Shown here piece by piece: positions 25,943 to 34,641 of a stretch of DNA of 64,000 nt. The position numbers were made by a program, and so were the translations under genes. Origin of the DNA: Pseudofrankia inefficax (GTDB lineage: Bacteria; Actinomycetota; Actinomycetes; Frankiales; Frankiaceae); assembly GCF_000166135.1 (NCBI RefSeq), contig NC_014666.1, forward strand, positions 4,836,001 to 4,900,000. The letters are read 5' to 3'. Below the pieces are notes generated by a model that ran no database searches, was not told where the DNA came from, and saw only the letters and a program-made list of their open reading frames with translations. Every line of letters begins with the position of its first letter. Within the stretch, counting starts at the first letter, position 1.

Positions 25943-26830
25943 ATGAGCCTGTCGGACCGCCTGCACACGACGGACGAAACAGAGTCGCCGCTCCCGCCCA
26001 CGGGCGAGGACGCCGTCGCGGAGCCGCCGTTCGCCTACCCGGCCCGGACGGCGGAGCAGCAGCCGGCGTCGCGGACCGCGGCCGTCGACACCGTCGAGAC
26101 CCCCGGCAGCCGGGTGGACGAGCCGGAGGCCGGGGCTCGGAACGACGAGCCCCTGGACGAGACCCCGGCCGACAAGAATGCGGGTGCCACGCCGTTCGGT
26201 GAGCCCGTGGCCGTCGCCCCCGCCGCGCCCTTCGACGAGCCCGTGATCGTCAACTCGTCGGACCACGAGGCGCCGCCGGCGGATGAGCCGGTTGCCGCCG
26301 CGGCGCCGGTGGACGAGGCCGTCGTCCCGAGCGACAGCTATGGCGACGAGCACGTCGTCGCACCGGTCGAGACCGACCCCGTCGACGGGACGGACCCGAT
26401 CGACGCGCGGGCTTCGGCGCCGCCGGTCGGTCTCGGCACCACCGCCGGGGACAGCCGGGTGGACGAGCCCGTCGCGGACGACTTCGTCGCCGGCCCGCCG
26501 GATGGCCCGGCCGTCGCCGTCGCCGCGGCCACCGGCACCGGCACCGGCACCGGCACCGGCGGACCCGAGCAGCCCGCGGCCGGCGGCAAGGAGGCGCCCG
26601 GCGACTGGCGGCAGGTGCTGATGGAGTTCGTCGACCACCCGCGTGAGGCGGTCGAGAAGGCCGACCAGCTGGTCGAGGACGCGGTGCGGGCGCTGACCGA
26701 GCAGATCAACCGCGAGCACACCGGGCTGCGCGACGCGTGGCGCACCCACGGCGAGCCCTCCACCGAGGACCTCCGCAAGGCGCTGCGCGGCTACCGCGAC
26801 TTCTTCGAGAAGGTCCTCAGCAACCGCTGA
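25943..26830 (+). CDS. Acidic low-complexity protein with shared C-terminal helical domain
   Basis: 295 aa. The first 210 residues are disordered and rich in Asp, Glu, Pro, Ala and Val, with repeated DEP-type segments (RVDEPEAG, FDEPVIV, ADEPVAA, RVDEPVAD) and a GTGTGTGTG run from a GGCACC hexamer repeat at about 26534-26557. The C-terminal 75 residues (MEFVDHPREAVEKADQLVED, then DLRKALRGYRDFFEKVLSN) match the domain in the preceding gene. No signal or membrane segment. ATG start after AAGGAG. Likely a soluble partner of the membrane-anchored neighbour; role unknown. Confidence 0.8.
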   Translation: MSLSDRLHTTDETESPLPPTGEDAVAEPPFAYPARTAEQQPASRTAAVDTVETPGSRVDEPEAGARNDEPLDETPADKNAGATPFGEPVAVAPAAPFDEPVIVNSSDHEAPPADEPVAAAAPVDEAVVPSDSYGDEHVVAPVETDPVDGTDPIDARASAPPVGLGTTAGDSRVDEPVADDFVAGPPDGPAVAVAAATGTGTGTGTGGPEQPAAGGKEAPGDWRQVLMEFVDHPREAVEKADQLVEDAVRALTEQINREHTGLRDAWRTHGEPSTEDLRKALRGYRDFFEKVLSNR

Positions 26831-26851
26831 CATCCCGCCGAACGAACCATC

Positions 26852-26919
26852 CCTGTCGCCCCGCATCGCGGCCAGGACCCGACCACCGGGTCCCCTTGGC
26901 CGGGGTGCGGGGCGACAGG
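26852..26919 (+). terminator. Long bidirectional hairpin terminator
   Basis: CCTGTCGCCCCGC (26852) pairs perfectly with GCGGGGCGACAGG (26907), enclosing inner pairs GGCCA/TGGCC and GGACCC/GGGTCC. It lies between two convergent genes, 21 bp after one stop and 35 bp from the other, the expected place for a shared terminator. Confidence 0.8.
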
Positions 26920-26954
26920 CTGTCTGGGCCGCCGTCGTGCTCCGCCGGTTGCTG

Positions 26955-28415
26955 TCAGCTCCGCGCGAGCTGCCGGGCGAGGGCGGCCCGGTCGAGCTTG
27001 TGGACGGCGGTCAGGGGCAGCGACGCGACGACCCGGACGTCCTCGGGAAGCTTGTAGCGGGCCAGCACCGGGGCCAGGTGGGCGCGCAGCTCAGCCAGCG
27101 TCGGGGCCGCGGCGCCGTCGCGCAGGACGACGACGGCGACACCGATCTCGCCCATCACCGGATCGGCGCGCGGGATGACGGCGCACTGCGCGACGGCCGG
27201 GTGGGTGCCGAGCGCGGCCTCGACCTCGGCCGGGTAGACGTTGTAGCCGCCGCGGATGAACATCTCCTTGCGCCGCCCGACCAGGCGGACGAGGCCGCGC
27301 TCGTCGAGCCGGCCGAGGTCGCCGGTACGGACCCAGCCGTCGACCAGCGTGGCCGCCGTCGCCGCCGGGTCCCGCCAATAGCCCTCGAAGGCGCTCGGGG
27401 TGCGCAGCCACAGCTCACCGACCTCGCCGTCGGGCGCCGCCCGGCCGTCGTCGTCCCGGATCTCGCACGCGATGCCGGGCCGCGGCCGGCCGATCGTGAA
27501 CAGCGCCTCGTCGTCGTCGGCGTCCGGCGCGGTGCCCAGCCCGCAGCCACCGGACTCGGTGGACGAGTAGCGCACGCTGTACGGGGCCCGCAGCCGGCGA
27601 CGGGCCTCCTCCACGAGCGCCGGCGGGGACGCGGCGGCCCCGGCGACGATCAGTGTCACAGCGCTGAGGTCGAACGTGTCGAAGTCGGGCACCCGCAGCA
27701 GCAGCGCCAGCTGCGGGGCGACGGCGTTGACGGTCGTCATCCGGTGCTCGGCCAGCAGGGCGAGGGTGTCCCGGGCCCGCCAGCGGCCCTGGATGAGCAT
27801 CCGCAGGCCACGGCGCAGGTACCAGGGCAGCTTGGTCATGAACCCGACGTGGGCGAACTGGGTGGCGGCCAGCGCCGGCTCACCCGGCCGGTCCGCCCAG
27901 GCGCCGCCTGTGTCGATCTCGGTGACGGCCCGCAGTTGGCGGTTGGTGAAGACCGCGGCCTTCGGCGTCCCGGTCGTGCCCGAGGTGAACACGATCGCGA
28001 CCGGCCGGCCGGCGTCCGCGGGCAGCGGGACCGGTGGCGTCGCGGTGCCCGCGGCCAGCAGCCTGGCACCGACCGCGGCCAGCTCGTCGACCTCGGCCGG
28101 GTCGCTGAGGACCAGGCGCGGGTCCGCGAGCTCGGTGAGCCGGTCCTGCTCGGGCGCGGCGAGCACCGGGTTGACCCCGGCCGTCACGGCGGCGAGCTTG
28201 GCCGCGGCGGCGTAGGCGAGGACGTACCGGCTGGTCGACGGGAGCCGCAACACCAACCGGTCCCCCGGGCCGAGGCCGCGGGCGGCGAGCCCCGCCGCGA
28301 CCGCGTCGGACCCTTCGTCCAGGCCGGCGAACGACAGTGGCGTCCCGTCCGGGTCGACGAACGCCGTCGCCGCGCCGAACCGTAGCGCCGCCGCCCGTAC
28401 CGTCTCCGCGAGCAT
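26955..28415 (-). CDS. AMP-dependent acyl-CoA synthetase/ligase
   Basis: 486-aa ANL-superfamily enzyme that activates a carboxylic acid as acyl-AMP and then thioester. The P-loop is IVFTSGTTGTPKAAV; the A5 region is VRYSSTESGGCGLG; A7/A8 is DGWVRTGDLGRLDERGLV with GRRKEMFIRGGYNVYP; and the A10 catalytic Lys lies in AVHKLDRAAL. ATG at 28415; the open frame runs on to 29243 but is shadow. Shorter than typical long-chain ligases, so a short, aromatic or specialised acid is likely. Divergent from a ferredoxin gene and close to beta-oxidation genes. Confidence 0.9.
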   Translation of the reverse strand: MLAETVRAAALRFGAATAFVDPDGTPLSFAGLDEGSDAVAAGLAARGLGPGDRLVLRLPSTSRYVLAYAAAAKLAAVTAGVNPVLAAPEQDRLTELADPRLVLSDPAEVDELAAVGARLLAAGTATPPVPLPADAGRPVAIVFTSGTTGTPKAAVFTNRQLRAVTEIDTGGAWADRPGEPALAATQFAHVGFMTKLPWYLRRGLRMLIQGRWRARDTLALLAEHRMTTVNAVAPQLALLLRVPDFDTFDLSAVTLIVAGAAASPPALVEEARRRLRAPYSVRYSSTESGGCGLGTAPDADDDEALFTIGRPRPGIACEIRDDDGRAAPDGEVGELWLRTPSAFEGYWRDPAATAATLVDGWVRTGDLGRLDERGLVRLVGRRKEMFIRGGYNVYPAEVEAALGTHPAVAQCAVIPRADPVMGEIGVAVVVLRDGAAAPTLAELRAHLAPVLARYKLPEDVRVVASLPLTAVHKLDRAALARQLARS

Positions 28416-28589
28416 GAACCGAAATGTATCCAATATGCCGTCATGGCACCCGAACCCTGGTAACGATCTTGAAGATCCACCCAGGTCCAGCGGGTTCGTC
28501 CGGCCGGCGACGCTCCTTCTCCCCCCACCCGGGCATATGCGGTTTGATAAGGCGACGCCACGCGAGGAGCACCCTGAAGGAGGCAGATC

Positions 28590-28778
28590 ATGAAGGTCGT
28601 CGTCGACTTCGACGTCTGTGAGAGCAACGCGATCTGTGTCGGACTCGTCCCGTCCGTTTTCGAGCTGGACGACAACGAGTACCTCTCCGTCGAGGAGGAG
28701 CCCGACGAGTCGCTGCGGCCCGACATCGAGAAGGCCGTGCGGGCCTGCCCGAAGCAGGCCATCAAGATCGTCGACTAG
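28590..28778 (+). CDS. [3Fe-4S] ferredoxin, P450-partner type
   Basis: 62-aa acidic electron carrier. Cys10 and Cys16 (CESNAIC) and Cys53 (ACPKQA) give the three-cysteine pattern of actinobacterial single-cluster ferredoxins that feed cytochromes P450. The position where a fourth ligand would sit in 4Fe-4S forms is Asn/Ala. ATG start with AAGGAGG 6 bases upstream. No P450 gene is in the window, so the redox partner is elsewhere. Followed by enoyl-CoA hydratase. Confidence 0.92.
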   Translation: MKVVVDFDVCESNAICVGLVPSVFELDDNEYLSVEEEPDESLRPDIEKAVRACPKQAIKIVD

Positions 28779-28914
28779 CTCTTCCCTCGCCGCCGCCTCC
28801 GGGCGGCGGCGGTCTCGGACGTTCGGCGCGGCCGGGCTGATGCCGGTAACCCACACCGGCACCGGCCCGGCCGCGTCGCGTGTGACCCGACTCCGAACAC
28901 TGGCAGGAGGCTCC

Positions 28915-29664
28915 ATGACCGACCATGTGCTGACCGAGACAGCCGGCGGGGTGCTGACCGTCCGGATCAACCGGCCGGACAAGCGCAACGCGATCACCCA
29001 GGACATGTACCAGGCGCTCGGCGACGCCCTCGTCGGCGCCGAGGCCGACCCGGCCGTCCGCGTCGTCGTCTTCACCGGCAGCGGGGGCGCCTTCACCGCC
29101 GGCAACGAGCTGGCGGACATCGCCGAGCGGGACGTGCTGGAGCCTTCGGGACCGACGGCCCGTTTCATCCGGGCGCTCATCGACACCTCGAAGGTCCTGG
29201 TCGCCGAGATCGACGGCGCGGCGATCGGCATCGGCACGACCATGCTGCTGCACTGCGACCTCGTCTACGCGACGGCCCGGTCGAAGTTCGGGATGCCGTT
29301 CGTCAACCTCGGGGTGGTGCCGGAGGCCGCGTCGTCGGTGCTGCTGCCGCGGGTGGCGGGGCCGGGCCGGGCCGCGGGGCTGCTGCTGTTCGGGGACACG
29401 TTCGGCGCGGCGGCGGCCGCCGAGGCGGGGATCGTCACCGAGGTGCTCCCGGACGCCGAGGCGCTGCGCGCGCGGGTGGCCGACCGGGTCGAGGCGCTGC
29501 TGGCCCGCCCCGCCGGGGCTCTCGCGGCCGTGCGCCGGCTGCTGCACCCCGAGGCGCTGGTCGCCGAGCTGCACACCGCCGCCGCGCTGGAGGGCGTGGT
29601 CTTCACGGCGACCTCCAAGACCCCCGATGCCCAGGCCGCGATCGCCCGCATCACCAAGCGTTAA
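28915..29664 (+). CDS. Enoyl-CoA hydratase/isomerase family protein
   Basis: 249-aa crotonase-fold enzyme, hydration or isomerisation of an acyl-CoA. The signature region is LTVRINRPDKRNAITQDMYQ; the oxyanion-hole segments are TGSGGAFTAGNELADI and IDGAAIGIGTTMLLHCDLVY. At the usual first catalytic Glu position the sequence reads PFVNLGVVPEAAS, with the second-position Glu retained. ATG at 28915 directly follows GGAGG; the open frame from 28618 is shadow over the ferredoxin gene. Same strand as the ferredoxin and acyl-CoA dehydrogenase. Confidence 0.9.
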   Translation: MTDHVLTETAGGVLTVRINRPDKRNAITQDMYQALGDALVGAEADPAVRVVVFTGSGGAFTAGNELADIAERDVLEPSGPTARFIRALIDTSKVLVAEIDGAAIGIGTTMLLHCDLVYATARSKFGMPFVNLGVVPEAASSVLLPRVAGPGRAAGLLLFGDTFGAAAAAEAGIVTEVLPDAEALRARVADRVEALLARPAGALAAVRRLLHPEALVAELHTAAALEGVVFTATSKTPDAQAAIARITKR

Positions 29665-29687
29665 GCCGGTGGACCCGAACCAGAAGT

Positions 29688-29701
29688 AGTACCCGAGTAC
29701 T
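29688..29701 (+). promoter_or_regulatory. Small inverted repeat before acyl-CoA dehydrogenase gene
   Basis: AGTAC and GTACT flank a 4-base centre in the 204-bp gap before the dehydrogenase. It may be an operator of a fatty-acid-responsive TetR protein, but it is short and could be chance. Confidence 0.25.
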
Positions 29702-29868
29702 CCCCCTGGTACAGTTCGGCCCGTCCGGGCTCCGGCCCCGATCGGTCAGGCCACGGGTCAGGCGTTGTGGCGCAGGCGGTTCGCCGTGAGGCGAGACCGT
29801 CCACGACGCGGCCAGGCCGGCCGACCGGGCAGCGCGCCCGGCACCCGCTGTACCAGGGAGGGGTCGCC

Positions 29869-31020
29869 GTGCCGGTCGAGCGTCTGTTGCCGTCGGACGA
29901 GGCGCGTGAGCTGGTCGAGCTCGCCGCCGAGATCTGCGCCAAGGAGCTGGAGCCCCGCACGGCGCAGGACGAGGCCGAGGCCCGCTTCCCCCGCGAGGTG
30001 TTCCGGACGCTCGGGCAGGCCGGGCTGCTGAGCCTGCCCTACCCGGAACGCTTCGGCGGCGGGGAGCAGCCCTACGAGGTGTACCTGCAGGTCCTCGAGG
30101 AGATCGCCTACCGGTCGGCGTCGGTCGCCGTCGGGGTGAGCGTCCACTCGTTGTCCTGCTACCCGCTGGCGACCTTCGGCACCCCGAAGCAGCAGGCCGA
30201 GCACCTGCCGCGGATGCTGGCCGGTGACCTGCTCGGCGCCTACTGCCTGTCCGAGCCGCATGCCGGTTCCGATCCGGCGGCCCTGCGCACCACCGCCACT
30301 CCCCCGACCACGACCGGCGGCGACTACGTCCTGTCCGGCACCAAGGCCTGGGTGACCCACGGCGGCGCGGCCGACTTCTACACCGTGTTCGCCCGCACCG
30401 GCGAGGGCCGGGGCGGCATCTCCTGCTTCCTCGTGGACGCCAGCACTCCCGGCCTGATCGTCTACCCGCCCGAGCGCAAGATGGGCCTGACCGCCTCGCC
30501 CACCACCCAGATCGGGTTCGAGGACGCGCCGGTCGCCGACTCCCGCCTGGTCGGGGTCCCCGGGCAGGGCCTGCCGATCGCGCTGTCGGCGCTGGACTCC
30601 GGCCGTCTCGGGATCGCCGCCGCCGCGACCGGCCTGGCCCAACGGGCCCTCGACGACGCCATCGCCTACGCCCGCGAGCGCGAGGCGTTCGGCCGCCCGA
30701 TCATCGACCACCAGGGGCTCGGCTTCCTGCTCGCCGACATGGCCGCCGCCGTCGAGTCCTCACGGGCGACGATGCTGACCGCGGCCCGGCTGCGCGACGC
30801 CGGCCGCCCGTTCTCGAAGGCCGCCAGCATCGCCAAGCTGGTCGCCACCGACGCCGCCATGAAGGTCACCGAGGACGCCGTCCAGGTCTTCGGCGGCGCC
30901 GGCTACACCAAGGACTATCCGGTCGAGCGCTACATGCGCGAGGCCAAGGTCATGCAGATCTTCGAAGGCACCAACCAGATCCAGCGGCTGGTGATCAGCC
31001 GGCACCTCGCGCGGGCCTGA
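29869..31020 (+). CDS. Acyl-CoA dehydrogenase
   Basis: 383-aa FAD enzyme for alpha,beta-desaturation of acyl-CoA. Signatures: AYCLSEPHAGSDPAALRTTA with the flavin-contact motif, SGTKAWVTHGG, and the C-terminal VFGGAGYTKDYPVERYMREA. The segment FEGTNQIQRLVISRHL carries the Glu expected as catalytic base in the short/medium-chain group. GTG at 29869 follows GGGAGGGG; the frame from 29767 adds 34 Arg-rich residues without homology. Works with the adjacent hydratase and ligase in an acid-degradation route. Confidence 0.92.
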   Translation: MPVERLLPSDEARELVELAAEICAKELEPRTAQDEAEARFPREVFRTLGQAGLLSLPYPERFGGGEQPYEVYLQVLEEIAYRSASVAVGVSVHSLSCYPLATFGTPKQQAEHLPRMLAGDLLGAYCLSEPHAGSDPAALRTTATPPTTTGGDYVLSGTKAWVTHGGAADFYTVFARTGEGRGGISCFLVDASTPGLIVYPPERKMGLTASPTTQIGFEDAPVADSRLVGVPGQGLPIALSALDSGRLGIAAAATGLAQRALDDAIAYAREREAFGRPIIDHQGLGFLLADMAAAVESSRATMLTAARLRDAGRPFSKAASIAKLVATDAAMKVTEDAVQVFGGAGYTKDYPVERYMREAKVMQIFEGTNQIQRLVISRHLARA

Positions 31021-31040
31021 TCTGCCTGCGTATTCGCAGG

Positions 31041-31268
31041 TCACAGTCCCCCGCCGGGCTCCGGAAGGTCGACGTCCGGTCGCGGGACGCTGTTCTCGGG
31101 TGTCTGGTTCGGTCCGGTTGTAGCCGGCGGCGTCCGGCTCTCTGTGACCACAGTGTGGACGCGATCTTGGTCCGAGCAGCACGCGGACGCTGTGCCCGGC
31201 CCACTCGGGGACCTGCCTGGGTCGGGCTCCGGGCAGGCCCACCGAGGCGTCGTAGTAGAGACAGCCCT
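31041..31268 (-). pseudogene. Remnant of a tyrosine integrase C-terminus
   Basis: In one minus frame, LPGARPRQVPEWAGHSVRVL resembles the end of actinobacterial phage-type tyrosine integrases (consensus around PxQVAEWAGHSVxVLL). The catalytic Tyr region that should follow is lost to a frame change, and the upstream catalytic Arg/His segments are absent. A fossil of a mobile element at the left border of the accessory region. No attachment-site repeat was recognised. Confidence 0.5.
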
Positions 31269-31360
31269 CCGGCTGGTCACTGGGTGAGTCGGCGTTCGGA
31301 CTATGTCGGCGATGTGCAGACGTGACGGCGGCTGGTGCTGCCTGTGGCAGGCTGTCCGCA

Positions 31361-31778
31361 TGGTCACGGGGGGAGGCTGGCCGGATGCGGTCCGGACCGG
31401 TGATGTTGCCGATTTCTTCGTGTCGTACGCGTCCGCGGACGAGGCGTGGGCGCAGTGGGTCGGCTGGCAGCTGGAGGCCGGCGGCTGCGGCTGTCGGACG
31501 TCCGCGACCGAACCGCGCCCCGCCCGCTCGGCGCCACACCCACCGATGCCGACAGCCGGGTCAGCTCGGTGGCGTTCGGCCCGGACGGCCTGCTCGCCTC
31601 CGGCAGCGACGACGGCGCCGTCCGGCTGTGGGACACCAGCGTGCTCCAATACCTGCGGAACTCGGCAGTCCAGGTGGCCTGCCAACGCGCCGGCCGGGGC
31701 CTGAACGAGCAGGAATGGACCCGCTACCTGGCCACCGAGCCATACCGGAACACCTGCCCCGACCAGCCGTCATCCTGA
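31361..31778 (+). pseudogene. Remnant of a TIR-WD40 protein
   Basis: The ATG at 31361 opens a TIR domain start (DFFVSYASADEAWAQWVGWQ) that stops matching after LEAGG near 31485. Shifted by one frame, the sequence then reads LRLSDVRDRTAPRPLG and VSSVAFGPDGLLASGSDDGA followed by VRLWDTSVL: a WD40 blade and the usual C-terminal cap (NEQEWTRYLATEPYRNTCP). An internal deletion has therefore fused the ends of a large TIR-(NTPase)-WD40 protein of the kind abundant in Frankia and Streptomyces. Confidence 0.72.
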
Positions 31779-31902
31779 CCCACCGGCCGATGCCGTCAAC
31801 ACCGTGGACAACGGCGGCTCGTGAGGACGTCAGCCTCCTGGCCACGGTCGAGGGATCTCTGCCCGGCGTGCCTTCACAGCTGACCCACGCGACGGCGTGA
31901 CG

Positions 31903-33603
31903 TCAGGTGGGGCGGCGCGTCCTGCCGGCGGAGGGGGCGGGGTTTCCTCGGCGGTTGGCGCCGGGTCGCGCGCCGGAGTCCCGGCCGGGCCGTTCGGGGC
32001 GCAGGTTGAGGGGCTGGCCGGCGATGCGGGTGCGGGTCAACGCCCGCTGGGCATCCTTGCTCAGGTCGGCGGGGAGTTCGACAAGGCTGTAATCAGCCCG
32101 GATGTCGATACGGCCGAAGTCCGCGCGGTCCAGGCCGCCCTCGTTGGCGAGCGCCCCGACGATCTGGCCCGGGGTGACCCGCTGGTAATGCCCGACCCCG
32201 ATCCGGTAGGAGGCATAGACCGGCCGTGGTCTGCCCGCGCCGCGGGCGGGCTTCTCACGGGCAGGCGGGGCGGTGTCCGGTGGGAGGAGGAACTCCCCCG
32301 GTTCCTGGCGGGTCATCACGGCCAACGCCGCGGCGATGTCGGCGAGCGGCACGTCATGCTCGCCGACGTAGCCAAGGACCAGGTCCCTGAACACGGCGTG
32401 GGCTGGCGCGTCGAGCGCGGCGGTGATCGCGTCGTGGAACTTCGCGACCCGCCGGGCGTTCACATCCGCCGGGGTGGGCAGTTCCATCTCGGTGAGCGGC
32501 TGACGGGTCGCCTTCTCGATCGCGGCGAGCAGACCCTTTTCCCTGGGGGTGACGAGCAGCAGCGCCTCACCGCTGCGCCCGGCGCGGCCGGTACGGCCGA
32601 TGCGGTGGACGTACGACTCCGGGTCGGTGGGGATGTCGTAGTTGACGACGTGGGTGATCCGTTCGACGTCGAGGCCGCGGGCGGCGACGTCCGTGGCGAC
32701 GAGCAGGTCGAGAGTGCCGTCGCGGAGCTGGGCGATGAGCTTCTCACGCTGCGGCTGGCTGAGGTCGCCGTTGATCGCCTCGGTGGCGAACCCGCGGCTG
32801 CGCAGCCGCTCGGCGACGTCCTCCGTCGCCGACTTCGTCCGCACAAAAATGATCATCGCTTCGAACGGCTCGACTTCGAGGACCCGCGTGAGCGCGTCCA
32901 TCTTGCGCGGCCCGGCGACGGTCAGGAACCGTTGCCGGGTGTTCGCGGCGGTGACGGTCCGGGCCCTGACGGTGATCTCGACCGGGTCACGCAGATACTG
33001 CCGGGAGATGCGGCGGATCGGCGCGGGCATCGTCGCGGAGAACAGCGCGACCTGCTTGGCATCTGGGGTGTCGGCGAGGATCCGGTCGACCTCCTCCTGG
33101 AAGCCCATCCGGAGCATCTCGTCGGCCTCATCGAGGACCAGCATGCGCAGGCCGCCCAGGTCGAGTGTCCCGCGTTCCAGGTGGTCGATAACCCGCCCGG
33201 GAGTGCCGACGACGACCTGCGCGCCGCGGCGGAACCCGGCCAGCTGGGGCGCATAGGCCTGCCCTCCGTAGACGGGCAGCACATGCAGGCCGGTGAGGTG
33301 GTGGGCGTACCGGCCGAACGCCTCGGCGACCTGCAGGACCAGTTCCCGGGTCGGCGCGAGCACCAGCGCCTGGGTGGCGGTGCTGCGCGCGTCGATCCTG
33401 GACAGGATCGGGAGAGCGAACGCAGCGGTCTTGCCGGTCCCGGTCTGGGCGAGCCCGACGACGTCGCGGCCGTCGAGCAGGGCGGGGATCGTGCCGGCCT
33501 GGATCGGCGACGGCACCTCGTAGCCGAGTTCGGTGAGGGCCCGCAGGACTGGGGAACCAAGCCCTAGATCATGGAACGTCGGCTGGTCTTCGGACTCGGT
33601 CAC
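31903..33603 (-). CDS. DEAD-box ATP-dependent RNA helicase
   Basis: 566 aa, RNA unwinding in ribosome assembly or mRNA turnover. Ordered motifs: Q motif (YEVPSPIQAGTIP), I (AQTGTGKTAAF), Ia (LAPTRELVLQV), GTPGRVIDHL, II (VLDEADEML), III (SAT in ALFSATMP), IV-VI (DVAARGLDVERI, HRIGRTGRAGRSG). A C-terminal DbpA-like RNA-binding domain (IGVGHYQRVTPGQIVGALAN) and an Arg/Gly/Pro tail follow, as in DeaD/CsdA proteins. GTG start. The gene looks like core genome within a decayed region. Confidence 0.93.
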   Translation of the reverse strand: MTESEDQPTFHDLGLGSPVLRALTELGYEVPSPIQAGTIPALLDGRDVVGLAQTGTGKTAAFALPILSRIDARSTATQALVLAPTRELVLQVAEAFGRYAHHLTGLHVLPVYGGQAYAPQLAGFRRGAQVVVGTPGRVIDHLERGTLDLGGLRMLVLDEADEMLRMGFQEEVDRILADTPDAKQVALFSATMPAPIRRISRQYLRDPVEITVRARTVTAANTRQRFLTVAGPRKMDALTRVLEVEPFEAMIIFVRTKSATEDVAERLRSRGFATEAINGDLSQPQREKLIAQLRDGTLDLLVATDVAARGLDVERITHVVNYDIPTDPESYVHRIGRTGRAGRSGEALLLVTPREKGLLAAIEKATRQPLTEMELPTPADVNARRVAKFHDAITAALDAPAHAVFRDLVLGYVGEHDVPLADIAAALAVMTRQEPGEFLLPPDTAPPAREKPARGAGRPRPVYASYRIGVGHYQRVTPGQIVGALANEGGLDRADFGRIDIRADYSLVELPADLSKDAQRALTRTRIAGQPLNLRPERPGRDSGARPGANRRGNPAPSAGRTRRPT

Positions 33604-33711
33604 ACCTGAGAATACGGTTCCGGCACGGCAGCCTGGTGAAACCGGGGCTCAGGCGCCCGGGCCGCCCTCCGGCGCACCACCCAGCCCGCAAGGCACATTG
33701 AGGGTGGGCGG

Positions 33712-33822
33712 ATGGATGGCGAGGGCGGACCGCGGCTCGAACTGCTGGCCGACGATGACCGTCCCGCTGGCTGGCTGATGCTGATGGACCAGGTCCGGCA
33801 GTCCTACGTCGATCCGCGCTGA
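33712..33822 (+). pseudogene. N-terminal stub resembling spermidine synthase
   Basis: A 36-codon frame begins MDGEGGPRLELLADDDRPAG and ends in QVRQSYVDPR. This resembles the start of the actinobacterial spermidine-synthase family, in which a VDGVPQSYVDL-like segment leads into the catalytic domain. The stop codon replaces that continuation, and nothing downstream matches. A truncated relic; the short length limits confidence. Confidence 0.4.
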
Positions 33823-33858
33823 CACCGCCTTTGACTTTGACGGTATTCCCGGTGGCGA

Positions 33859-34566
33859 ATGTCGCGAGCGCGACCGAACGAGCTGGCGTCCGAGACGCGA
33901 CTGCGGCGGGACGCTTCGCGCGCCGCGACCTGCACTGGTTACATGACGGTTTCCACGCCCTCGCCTATGCATGCGCACGCACAGGCCGGCGCCCGCACCG
34001 GTCGTCAGCCACGGCAGCGTGGCGACGGCCGGCGGGCCGCCTCCCCATGCTCGCGCCGAGCCATCCGGCGGGCCGCCCCGGTGATCCGCGAGCTGAGGCC
34101 CGACGACGGGACGATCCTCGACGAGGTGTTCGCCGGCCTGTCCGAACGCAGCCGCTACCTGCGGTTCCACTCGCCGCTGCACCGGCTCTCCGACCGGTTC
34201 CGCGCGACGCTGCTGGACGTCGACGGCCGCGACCGGCTGGCGCTCGTCGCTCTTGTCTGCACCCCGGACGGCCCTCGCCCGGTCGGCATCGTCCGTCTCT
34301 CGCGCACCGGCCCCGGCGACGCGGACATCGCCATCGCCGTCGCTGACGCGATGCACCGCCAAGGCGTCGGCCGCCAGCTGCTGACCGCGCTCGGCGACCG
34401 GGCCGCCGAGCTCGGCCTGACGCGGCTGACCGCCGAGATCCTCCCCGAGAACACCGCCGCCGCGGCGCTCTTCCGCGCCGTCTTCCCGCACGGCCCCACC
34501 CGCCGGGGTGGCGGCATCCTCACCCTCACCTGCCACCCGGCCGAAGGTGCCCACCACTCGTCGTGA
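33859..34566 (+). CDS. GNAT-family N-acetyltransferase
   Basis: The acetyl-CoA fold is clear in the last 160 residues: VIRELRPDDGTILDEVFAGL, the central beta strand PVGIVRLSRTG, the pyrophosphate loop HRQGVGRQLLTALGDRAAEL, and LTRLTAEILPENTAAAALFR. The substrate is unknown. The longest frame (ATG at 33859) has an Arg-rich first 70 residues unlike the fold; the ATG at 33943 or the GTG at 34081 may be the true start. No operon partner. Convergent with the SRPBCC gene. Confidence 0.65.
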   Translation: MSRARPNELASETRLRRDASRAATCTGYMTVSTPSPMHAHAQAGARTGRQPRQRGDGRRAASPCSRRAIRRAAPVIRELRPDDGTILDEVFAGLSERSRYLRFHSPLHRLSDRFRATLLDVDGRDRLALVALVCTPDGPRPVGIVRLSRTGPGDADIAIAVADAMHRQGVGRQLLTALGDRAAELGLTRLTAEILPENTAAAALFRAVFPHGPTRRGGGILTLTCHPAEGAHHSS

Positions 34567-34641
34567 ACGACCGAAACGACACCGCCGCGCGGACAAACAC
34601 CGCCCCCATCGGCGCGGCCTTCCGGACCGCGCCCACGTGGC

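Noticed and set aside
26534-26557. GGCACC hexamer run, considered as a CRISPR-like or regulatory repeat
   Set aside because: In-frame coding microsatellite (Gly-Thr) inside a low-complexity protein; no spacers.
31897-33567. 556-codon plus-strand frame opposite the DEAD-box helicase
   Set aside because: All helicase motifs are on the minus strand; this frame is Gly/Asp/Arg noise.
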